64,000 bases of DNA, taken from the NCBI GenBank assembly GCA_012934845.2, contig WNNJ02002922.1:24648-88647 (forward strand), written 5' to 3'. The notes under the pieces were generated by a model. That model was not told where the DNA came from. It worked only from the letters and a program-made list of their open reading frames with translations, and searched no databases. Below are positions 57,901 through 64,000 of this stretch, one piece after another. The translations under genes were made by a program, and so were the position numbers. This DNA is from Pomphorhynchus laevis (lineage: Eukaryota; Acanthocephala; Palaeacanthocephala; Echinorhynchida; Pomphorhynchidae). The first letter of the stretch is position 1. Each line of letters opens with the position of its first letter.

Positions 57901-60900
57901 AAGTCAATAACATCATAAGGATGGCCCTGGTGGCTGCGAACATCCCGAGTCGGCTTGAGCCCAGCGGAATCTCTGGTGATGATGGAAGGCGTCAAGATAG
58001 TGTCAGAGTCGTCCCGTGGCCAGCCGGTAAGTGGTTGGTATGGGATTTCACCTGCATAAATGCCCTGGCCAGGAGTTACCAGGCCTCTGCAACCCATCAC
58101 GCAGGAGCAGCCGCCGAGCCAACCGAAATTAGAAATCGGCAAAAATATTTTGAACTGAACGATCGCATATACTCATTTACACCAGTCGCCATAGAGACTC
58201 AGGGATCTATCAGCACCGAGTCACTGGTTTTTTTGAAGGAGTTGGGCAGACACCTTAAGCGTGCCACCGGGGACTAGCGTACTATGTCGTTCATGTTCCA
58301 ACATGTGAGCATGACAGTCCAGAGGGGAAATGCCGCGTGCATCATAGAGAGCATGGAAAAGAAAGGGAATTATGGAATTCCATGAATTCTGACCCCATCA
58401 AGAGATAAAACCTCAACGTAATACTGATTTGTATAAAACTAATATGATTAGTTTCTAATTAACATTATTTATATTGAACCCATTTGGGGGTATCCAATGT
58501 TGTATTTAAATAATTTATATATATTATATATTATAATATATATAATATAAATTATAGAAGTAAACCGACGTTGACAGCTAACTTCAAGCGGAACGAGCGT
58601 GGATATTACTGGCATTGATGCTTCGACTCGAGCAAATATCACTGTTGCGCTCACCGCGCAAAACACAGTAACTTACAATCTCCAGAAACGCCCACAGTGC
58701 GCCGTTTGCCGTCGAGATTTCGTTACAACTGCGAATAGCATGGTGTGCAAGCATGGCCCGAGCCAGGGCTGTCCGGGTTCTGTTCACCCGAAAATATAAT
58801 TGCTTGTGTCTGGCGCCAACTCCAACACACACGCTTTGGAGTTAGTACCAGACAGTTCGGATGGCCTTAGCTCGACTTATTTCCATTGGGACTCTCAATG
58901 GGCCCTGTGACAGTTCGGTTAAAGGAGCTACCTTCCGACATGTTGTCAATTCTTCTGGCTGGCGAAGTTACCGACGATGTCGCGAGCGTTGTGTGCGGGG
59001 ATAATCTGCTTGCTTCTGGTAAAAAAGACGTGGGGATCTGGCAAATTGCAGTCGGATTTACAGTAAGACGCTTAGTCGCAAAACTCGCATGCAAATATTC
59101 CTCTATCTTTGTTTCCAATCGGCTCTTACCAATCAATGTAGGGGTCGAAGTCCGACGAGGCATCGAGGCGGCTGTCCACGCGTATTGGACGTTTTAACGC
59201 GATGCTCTAACTGATGATATTTGGATAGTCAATCTTGATTTTAAAAGCGCATTCAACTATGCGAATATAGACTGCGTCCTTAATTGCGTTGCATAGATTT
59301 ATCGGCCATTCTCTGGTTTGTCATTCTCTGTTGCGCCCGTCAGACCTACCTTTTTTTCGGGGATCACATCATCGCATCATGTGAGGGTGTTCACCAGAGA
59401 GATCCGCATGAATTCCTATTATTCTGCCTAGCTGTGGACGATCTGACAAAGTATAAGATCGTCCACAGCTAAGGGACTTCTCATGTCCAAACACCCTTGC
59501 AGACAGCCATTTAGCCCTTGCTTTGTATTCCGATAGCTCTGTAGCACGCCACGCGGAAGACGGAAAGAACCTCAAGTACAGGGATCTGGATGCCAACATT
59601 TTCCATTTCGTGTCTGTCGTCTCCAGACCATGGGCGCGGTCGGCCCCATCGCACCGTCACTCCTTGCAGCCATCGGAAAGCGACTGTCGCGGAAACAGGA
59701 AATAAGCAGGCTTTGAGCTTGCTGATTCAAAGGATTAGCACGACAGTGCAGCGCGGAAACGTCTGTTTTTTAGAAGTTGCCTAATACTACGAATTTAATC
59801 CATTTAACGGATGTTGGATTTTACATTATATTATAAAAATTCTTATTACTAAAATGTGCATCTATAAAAATATTAATTATAATTGCGTTTATCATAGCTT
59901 CTAGCCGCCCATTACCGACTGATGTGCGAATTAATTATCGCCAATCATCCACTGCCAAGTATATTTTTGATGGTTAAATATAGAACAGAATTGGATAAAA
60001 GTATAACTTATGTAAGTTATAACTTATTATATAAGTTATAAATTACATAAATTATGATGAATATAAATTAATCGAGAATTAAGATATTTTTAACATTTGT
60101 AAATGTTATATATATCCTTTAATTAAATTTGAATTAAAAATTTTAACTAACTTTTCTAAAAGTATTTATAATTATTTATTATTCAATTTTCAAATAAAAA
60201 ATTAAGTTTTTGAGATATTTCTGGACCTCTTCGACTAACTTGTATTTTAGCTGGCTACATAATAGCTTTAGCTATCAGGTCGCATTACGACAGAAAGCAT
60301 GCTGTCCAGACAACTCCACCCGGCGGGACTCATCAGTGGACGTCTCTGTATCATCGTTGTTTCGTCCCTCAGCATGCACTATATTGACGATACACATGGT
60401 GGTCCTCCATCAGATTGAAATGAGTCATTGAAATCGTCTTGTTGGTAGTCGGTTGAATTTCATTTTGTCGAAGAGGTCCGGAAATATCTCAACAAAATGA
60501 AATTCAACCGACTACCAACAAGACGATTTCAATGACTCAAAAAATTAAGTAATGCAGAAACTATGCATTTGACGGAAACTATGCAGTATAATATTTTATA
60601 GTTGAAGAAAACTATACAGTTGACGGAAGCTATGTAGTTGACGGAAACAATACAGTTAACGGGAACTATTCAGTTGAACGAAACTATGCAATTAAAGTAA
60701 ACTATGGAGTTGAAGTAAATTATGCAGTTTGAAGGAAACAATTCAGTTGAAGTAAAATATGCAGTTCAAATAAACTATGCAGTTGAAGAAAACCATGCAG
60801 TTGAAGAAAACCATGCGGTTGAAGAAAACCATGCAGTTGATGGAAACTACACAGTTGAAACTACACAATATAAACTATAATTACGTAAAGTATGCAGTTA

Positions 60901-63863
60901 AACAAAATTATGCAAATAACGGAGACTATGCAATTAACGGAAGCTAACAGTTAATGGAAACTATGTAATTTAACTGTGATCTGAAATTCTTCTGCTTGTG
61001 GCACGACATTATCCTCACAGGTATTGTTCCTATTCTTGATACAGCAGGACGCTACTAATCAGTCTGGGTGGGTCTCATCAGAAGTTGAATGCATCTGTGA
61101 TCTGAAGTTCTTCTGGTTGTGGCACGATATTATCCTCACAAGTATTGTTCCTATTCTTGATTCAGCAGGACGCTACTAATCAGTCTGGGTGCATCCAATT
61201 AGCTGTTGACCCAGACCTACATTTCACGTTTCGACCCTTATTATCTGCTTTCTCCGTACACTGATGCTGATCGGATTTGAACTCAGTACGTCTGTATCTT
61301 GATTCAACGCTACATCTACTTGGTGGCTACTCCAGTGGTGTAGATATACAGGGTCTTTCAAGTTCGAGTTTCTTTTTAAAATTGGAATTAAACACACATT
61401 GTGAAAGAAAAATCATATATTTTTTGTCGATGTATAGTACACGTTCTACAATTTAAGAATGATAAACGATATCGTGTAAATGCCCACCGCGGGAACGCTT
61501 ACAGACGTCAATCCTTTTGCCAAAATTTTCAATTACATTTCGGCATATTTGTGGTTCTATCTCCTTAATTTCGCGCCGAATGTTGTCTTTTAGTGCTTCA
61601 ATTGATTCTGGTTTGTTAACATAAATCCTGTTTTTAAGCCCCACAGAAAATAATCCAAAGGTGTTAAATCCGGAGTTTTTGGGGGCCAATTTGCGTCTGC
61701 ATTTCGGGAGAGTATTCTTCCCTTGAATTTCGATTCCCATAGCTTTATTGTTTCATTGGCTGTATGGCATGTCGCACCGTCTTGTTGAAACCACATAACC
61801 TCCATATCCATGCCATCAACAATAGGGCAAAAGAAAGTTGTGAGCATTTCCCGATATCGCAGTCCGTTGACGGTAAGCGCATTTCCATATGCGTTCTCGA
61901 AAAAAAAACGATCCAATGACTCCACCATACCAAAATGCGCACCAAACAGTTACACGAGAAGAGTATAGTGGCTTCTCTACATACTGCCGTAGATTTTCCA
62001 GTGCCTTAATCCGGCAATTCTGTTTGTTCACATAGCCATTCAAATATAAATGGGCTTCATCTGTAAAGATGATTTTTTTCAGCAAAATCATGAGGTTGTT
62101 GCTGAACAAAATCAGAAAATTGTCGACGTTGCTGATGGTCGTTCGGATTCAACTCTTGCATCAGCTGAATTTTGTAAGGCTTGAGAACTAAGTCCTGACG
62201 CAAAATTTTCCATGTGGTGGTTGCAGATAGGCCCAATTGCTGTGAACGTCGTTCAATCGATAAATTTTTATCTTCCTCGATGCTTTCGCGAACAGCAGCG
62301 ACATTTTTAGCTGAACGCATCGGACGATTGTGCTCTGTTGTACTTCTGTCTTGTACCGATCCATTCAACTCAAATTTTTCGACCAACTTCCTTATTCCTG
62401 GCTCCGTAGGACGATTATATCGACCAAAAATGTAGACAATTTTGCGAAATGTTGTTTTTACTGCCTTTCCATTTTCGTAGTAGATTTTTATTATGTTTAT
62501 ACGGTTCTCAAGCGAAATACAATCCATTTCAGTAAATCGTGAACCTTCTACTTGATATCTGGAAAAAAGTTTTTTGAAACAGTGATAGTTGTCAGAACAA
62601 TACATTTTTTTAAAAGAAACTCGAACTTGAAAGACCCTGTACATTGTTTTATATTACTTTCATTAGGGGATCGTATTCTAAGGATCTATTTAAAACCTAC
62701 CCTATGTGTGTGATCCGCTAGCCGGATCACTGTATTTCATGCTGTCTTTTTGCAATGAATATTTTTAATTTAACTTGAATGCATCTGTGAGCTGATGAAT
62801 TCAAGAATAGGAACAATTCCTGTTAGGATAATATTGTTCCACAGCCATAAGAATTTCAGCTCACAGATGCATTCAAGTTAAATTAAAAACATTTATTGCA
62901 AGTGGCAGCATGAAAAACAGTGATCCGGCTACGGATCACACACATAGGGTAGGTTTATAATTGATCGTTAGAATACGATCCCCTACCGAAAGTAATATAC
63001 AGAAATGTATATCTTCACAACTGGAGCAGCCATTAAGTAGATGTAGCGTTGAATCAAGATACAGACGTCATGAGTTCAAAGACGATCAGTACCAGTGTAC
63101 GGAGTAAGCAGATAATAAGGGTCGAAACGTGAAATGTAGGTATGGGTCGGTAGCTAATGATACCCACCCAGACTGATTAGTAGCGTCCTGCTGTATCAAG
63201 AATAGGAACAATACTTATGAGGATAATATTGTGCCACAACCACAAGGAAACTATGTAGTTCACGTAATCTATGCATTTGACGAATACTATGATGTTGACG
63301 GAAACTATACAATTTGACGGATACTATACAGTTGATGTTAACTATACAGTTGATTTTAACTATACAGTTGACGTTAACTATACAGATGACGTTAACTATA
63401 CAGTTGACGGCAACTATAGAGTTGATGAGAACTATGTAGTATCATTAAACTATGCAGTTTACCGATACTATACAGTTCATGAAAACTATGCAATTGACTA
63501 AAAAATTTCCATATATATCATTTTTTCGATATATATAAATATTTCGATATTTGACTTTTATTTCCCAATGATAATCGTTTGATTTAGTTCTGAGGTTTGG
63601 AATAATTTCCAAATTAACTATGCGTTTACTGACAATAGATGGTGATGCAAAAATATATAATTGGTATTGCATTGATGGTGTTGCTAAGCAAGGAACAAAG
63701 TCCGATGTGACCTTAATTATAGAATTAAATCTTTTTCGCCTAAGGTTTGATCATTCAAAATTTTTAAAATTATATCTGAAATATTTAATTTAGTGAAGAC
63801 AGATTCGATACAAATTTACCGGAAGGTTTGGATAACATTTTATTAGAATCACCATGCGTATAA
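48744..63863 (+). CDS. Divergent short bHLH-PAS transcription factor gene (9 exons found, 5' exon missing)
   Basis: Nine exons join in phase into 359 codons plus a stop: 48744-48979, 52613-52656, 52709-52798, 52842-52962, 53012-53100, 54070-54245, 55075-55172, 63588-63744, 63794-63863. Each intron is GT...AG, and leftover bases at every junction complete a sense codon. Domain order is bHLH, PAS-A, inter-PAS segment, PAS-B with PAC, then only ~35 residues. Class I bHLH-PAS proteins dimerise with ARNT/Tango-type partners and bind DNA in the nucleus. The bHLH looks closest to Single-minded/Trachealess, but identity is low (roughly half or less by eye). Usual family length is 600-1000 residues, so the transactivation tail is missing. 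No start codon was identified; the first exon begins in mid-codon. Introns 1 (3.6 kb) and 7 (8.4 kb) are packed with transposons. The open frame across nine exons argues against a pseudogene. Confidence 0.75.
49150..49440 (+). repeat. Penelope-type terminal repeat, first of a pair (in intron 1)
   Basis: Contains GGACGAAACCTAAAAACATA, TATTTATTAGTCAATTCATA and the end motif GCAAACTCAGTTAGTTGATC. It is related to 16150-16500 and 20070-20430 but more diverged. Confidence 0.75.
49505..49870 (+). repeat. Penelope-type terminal repeat, second of a pair, with a small insertion
   Basis: Parallel to the preceding copy, beginning CGTCATTAGCGCGTATTTGG and ending GCAGACTCAGTTAGTTGATC. A GC-rich ~55-base segment at 49737-49790, bounded by TGCCAGA and TCTGGCA, is absent from the sister copies and looks like an insertion able to form a hairpin. 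Confidence 0.75.
50593..51099 (+). other. Duplicated short ORF of unknown nature (in intron 1)
   Basis: The 68-codon frame 50893-51099 reads YLQLQTPVFAREQGAIVAYN, FLPSSIKLWGVQATDES and NGDYVICDNLTVVFLSWY. A direct copy of its central and right part lies at 50580-50740 (TATCGTTGCATATAATCACC at both) with frame breaks. The right end of the later copy forms a hairpin, TTTCGTGGTAC...GTACCACGAAA (51085-51120). I do not recognise the protein. The composition and hairpin suggest part of a mobile element, not an exon of the surrounding gene. Confidence 0.4.
51121..52035. other. AT-rich intronic sequence, no gene seen
   Basis: No repeat family or ORF of note is recognised. Confidence 0.5.
52040..52262. 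repeat. ~220-bp palindrome with hammerhead-like arms (intron 1)
   Basis: Arms of about 110 bp centred on AAACTATCTTGATAACAAC and its complement (centre near 52152). Each arm, read inward-out, has CTGAAGATGACGTGC...GCCGTCGAAATATT, the same CTGA-x-GA...stem...GAAA layout as the Penelope ends. A few mismatches only. Confidence 0.85.
52613..52962 (+). CDS. PAS-A exons of the bHLH-PAS gene
   Basis: Three exons. 52613-52656 gives IQLPQVNDSPDFPE. 52709-52798 gives VDRSFILLLSNN then RIMYASSSVSHILGHSQ. 52842-52962 gives MDLIGSNFLSYLSEKD then GKTLSFDNLAFKNQHEW. The middle and last exons show the PAS-A core (a hydrophobic strand, I-Y-S-SV--ILGHSQ, then DLIG--FL-YL). Introns of 52 and 43 bases separate them, very short but with GT...AG ends. 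An alternative donor GGTAAGA at 52892 would shorten the last exon, but the longer form keeps phase with the next exon. Confidence 0.75.
53012..54245 (+). CDS. Inter-PAS exons of the bHLH-PAS gene
   Basis: 53012-53100 encodes LSGMIEPITVQIKCCHHKK then YSGVRTSIFK. 54070-54245 encodes PFSMRGRICVMGDIA, NGIYFIAYCQSIKLENN and GTLVVDKSLKLLDYQFKDD. The F-MRGR...YFIAYCQ pattern resembles the SFF-RMK...YK-I-C-G segment between PAS-A and PAS-B in this family. Exon 54070 also stays open to a TGA at 54285, so an unspliced short form could exist; the donor GTATGA at 54246 is chosen because it gives the phase needed by the PAS-B exon. Confidence 0.6.
53101..54069. other. Intron 5 of the bHLH-PAS gene
   Basis: AT-rich. 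It carries a decayed hammerhead-like motif on the minus strand at about 53655-53690 (TTTCGCTAACTTCTGAAATT). No other feature is seen. Confidence 0.5.
54286..55074. other. AT-rich intron 6 of the bHLH-PAS gene
   Basis: No supported gene. The open stretch 54604-54657 with a GAGGTAAAT donor-like end was considered as an exon but does not fit the phase. Confidence 0.5.
55075..55172 (+). CDS. PAS-B exon 1 of the bHLH-PAS gene
   Basis: Encodes RSLNNCERISNMSLYDLVHA then DDLETLHIAHKD. The SLYDLVHADDL...HKD pattern is the PAS-B helix and FG segment (compare SLY-YVHA-D---L---H in Sim). The acceptor is TTCGTTTAG at 55074 and the donor GTAAGT at 55173. Confidence 0.8.
56223..57218 (+). pseudogene. Reverse transcriptase of RLE family 2, copy 1
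   Basis: A 331-codon open frame with HLIALRKKSGGVQTIAISCS (RT1-2), ATHFIPHQLGVGICSGAEAT, MIKLYFSNAFNYFKRSVML (RT A, where the usual first catalytic Asp position reads Y-F-S-N), GVQQGDRLCPFLFSL (B), FRVWYIDDCTLGG (C, YIDD catalytic pair near residue 225) and LNQSKCEIIAND (D). Relatives normally have L-D-F-NAFN at block A, so the Asp change suggests inactivity even though the frame is open. Confidence 0.75.
57831..58277 (+). pseudogene. Restriction-like endonuclease domain of RLE family 2, copy 1
   Basis: 148 codons: HGLNCQRSISRHSQHAEVNN (knuckle and RH motif), IPSRLEPSGI (E-P), DGRRQDSVRVVPW and KWLVWDFTC (the R-x-D and W-D metal-site pattern), AAAEPTEIRNRQKYFELN, then FTPVAIET and a C-terminal helix with FLKELGRHLK. 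It would nick the target site. A short tail continues in another frame to QRGNAACI at about 58330. A diverged minus-strand relative is at 31740-32220. Confidence 0.7.
58421..58559. other. AT-rich joint with a TA palindrome
   Basis: TATATATTATATATTATAAT and its complement form an AT hairpin near 58515-58555. No gene is seen. Confidence 0.5.
58560..59790 (+). mobile_element. RLE family 2, copy 2, heavily deleted (in intron 7)
   Basis: Begins with CAVCRRDFVTTANS, then CKHGPSQGCPGSVHP (58700-58790), the same zinc motif as copy 1. An RT piece follows (58886-59197: VGFTVRRLVAKLACKYSSIF, then VNLDFKSAFNYANIDCVL just after a stop, retaining the block A Asp). The reading then decays and jumps to the C-terminal LLAAIGKRLSRKQE and QRISTTVQRGNVCF at about 59750. 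Most of the RT palm and the RLE core are missing. Confidence 0.7.
59791..60195. other. AT-rich intronic sequence
   Basis: A short AT palindrome (AACTTATGTAAGTTATAACTT) lies near 60006-60040. No gene is seen. Confidence 0.5.
60200..60540. repeat. Palindromic unit with a perfect 47-bp hairpin
   Basis: 60422-60468 and 60494-60540 are perfect inverted repeats around a 25-base loop. The loop (TCGAAGAGGTCCGGAAATAT) is itself the complement of 60208-60235 (GATATTTCTGGACCTCTTCG, one mismatch). The enclosed 60240-60420 segment is GC-richer and unidentified; its 73-codon ORF is not supported. Confidence 0.9.
60545..60969. repeat. 18-bp minisatellite, left part
   Basis: Degenerate units of about 18 bp such as GCAGTTGAAGAAAACCAT and ACAGTTGACGGAAACTAT. 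It is interrupted by the foldback element and continues at 63247-63500. Confidence 0.85.
61349..62639 (-). mobile_element. Mariner transposon, DD41D (rosa-like) group
   Basis: A 1291-bp element flanked by TA (61347-61348 and 62640-62641). Its termini are ~28-bp perfect inverted repeats starting CAGGGTCTTTCAAGTTCGAG. The single transposase gene is on the minus strand. It sits in the left arm of the foldback element. Both ends and the target duplication are intact, so the insertion is fairly young, but the transposase is broken. Confidence 0.92.
61453..62527 (-). pseudogene. Mariner transposase (broken)
   Basis: The start is taken at MDCISLENRINIIKIYYENG (62527), as in relatives; upstream in-frame codons reach into the terminal repeat. 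N-terminal helix-turn-helix pair: RPTEPGIRKLVEKFE and SIERRSQQLGLSATTTWKIL. Catalytic triad: Asp in IFTDEAHLYLNGYV, Asp in WFQQDGATCHTA, and Asp in DLTPLDYFLWG, with 41 residues between the last two (DD41D). The C-terminus is RSRGGHLHDIVYHS. About three frame changes (near 62100, 61920 and 61700) prevent translation as one protein. It would have cut and pasted the element at TA sites. Confidence 0.85.
63247..63500. repeat. 18-bp minisatellite, right part
   Basis: About 14 units, best conserved as AACTATACAGTTGACGTT. It produces an ORF (63271-63501) with a 6-residue repeat (YTVDVN), a by-product. It is the continuation of 60545-60969 across the foldback element. Confidence 0.9.
63588..63863 (+). 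CDS. PAS-B/PAC and terminal exons of the bHLH-PAS gene
   Basis: 63588-63744 encodes LRFGIISKLTMRLLTIDGDA, KIYNWYCIDGVAKQG and SDVTLIIELNLFRL. This completes PAS-B (KDVL-FG, then MRLLT-DG, W, and the final VT-IIELN strand, where the family has YRLLTKDGG-W...). After a 49-base intron, 63794-63863 encodes EDRFDTNLPEGLDNILLESP then CV and a stop at 63861-63863. If that intron is retained, the frame ends 19 codons later, so the C-terminus is short either way. Confidence 0.75.
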
Positions 63864-64000
63864 GTTATTTTATTTTATATGCAACAAATATATTTAATTA
63901 TCAACATATTTTTTAATATTTTAATATAAATAATTTAAATTATTAAAAAATAATAAAAATATAATAATATAATAAAAAAATAAATCAATAAAAATTAATA
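63864..64000 (+). other. 3' flank / untranslated region of the bHLH-PAS gene
   Basis: Very AT-rich, with several AATAAA-like hexamers between 63945 and 63990 that could serve as poly(A) signals. The window ends here. Confidence 0.4.

Larger units (their letters stand above)
55440..58420 (+). mobile_element. RLE-type non-LTR retrotransposon, family 2, copy 1 (in intron 7)
   Basis: Starts with a zinc-like N-terminus CQCSLCQRTF...HHHGPMPGCPGSG (55495-55600). After a decayed linker come a segment resembling the pre-RT domain (55852-56193), the RT (56223-57218), a decayed thumb, and an RLE-type endonuclease (57831-58277) with the terminal QRGNAACI at about 58330. Same strand as the host gene. Several stops and frame changes; non-functional. 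This family differs from family 1 in its RT (ALRKKSGGVQTIAISCSYRR block). Confidence 0.75.
60972..63246. mobile_element. Foldback (long inverted repeat) element, split by a mariner
   Basis: Left arm 60972-61348 plus 62640-62795, right arm 62856-63246. With the mariner removed the two arms pair over most of their ~400-500 bp length (for example ACCTACATTTCACGTTTCGA and CTGTATCTTGATTCAACGCT occur on both, inverted). The ends carry the same unit as the 142-bp satellite (GTGGCACGACATTATCCTCA). No transposase of its own is seen, so it is non-autonomous. Confidence 0.85.

Noticed and set aside
60210-60431. 73-codon ORF in the palindromic unit
   Set aside because: Overlaps the hairpin arm, no domain recognised.
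63271-63501. ORF with a YTVDVN hexapeptide repeat
   Set aside because: By-product of the 18-bp minisatellite; the same array lies at 60545-60969 without a consistent frame.

Overview
Base composition, spliceosomal introns, a eukaryotic tRNA-Met gene and the transposon families point to an AT-rich arthropod nuclear genome, most likely an insect. The species cannot be named from the sequence. Most of the window is layered transposable-element debris. One host protein gene and one tRNA gene stand out.

Region 1 (1-31,700) is a nest of retroelements bracketed by a ~1.0-1.05 kb inverted repeat (1-1016 and 30645-31698). Inside are three copies of a non-LTR element with a restriction-like endonuclease (RLE family 1): 1768-4918, a copy split by a CR1-like LINE (5100-5609 / 5610-8186 / 8187-8657), and an internally deleted copy (9216-10300). 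Two direct copies of a CR1/L2-type LINE follow. Copy A is 12116-15828 + 20432-20995. Copy B is 22256-23341 + 25975-27503. Each is preceded by a 20-bp tandem array. Copy A is split by a Penelope-like element (15829-20431) whose GIY-YIG domain lies before the reverse transcriptase. Copy B is split by a broken gypsy fossil (23342-25715). A tRNA-Met(CAT) gene sits at 21559-21632. An inverted piece of the Penelope/RLE composite, an 81-bp satellite and palindromes fill 27.5-30.6 kb.

Region 2 (31,700-48,700) is AT-rich and holds RLE, CR1 and Penelope fragments, a ~24-unit 142-bp satellite (34466-37862) with an inverted end unit, and a Penelope inverted dimer (43437-45306). A short hammerhead-like stem motif marks many Penelope ends.

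Region 3 (48,700-64,000) contains the likely host gene. Nine phase-compatible exons on the + strand (48744 to 63863) encode bHLH, PAS-A and PAS-B/PAC segments of a divergent, short bHLH-PAS transcription factor. The 5' exon with the start codon was not found; the stop is at 63861-63863. Its introns are full of repeats: Penelope end repeats, a duplicated unknown ORF and a palindrome in intron 1; two RLE family 2 copies, a perfect 47-bp hairpin, and an 18-bp minisatellite split by a foldback element that is itself split by a DD41D mariner in intron 7.

All calls come from reading translations and repeats by eye; no alignments or database searches were run.
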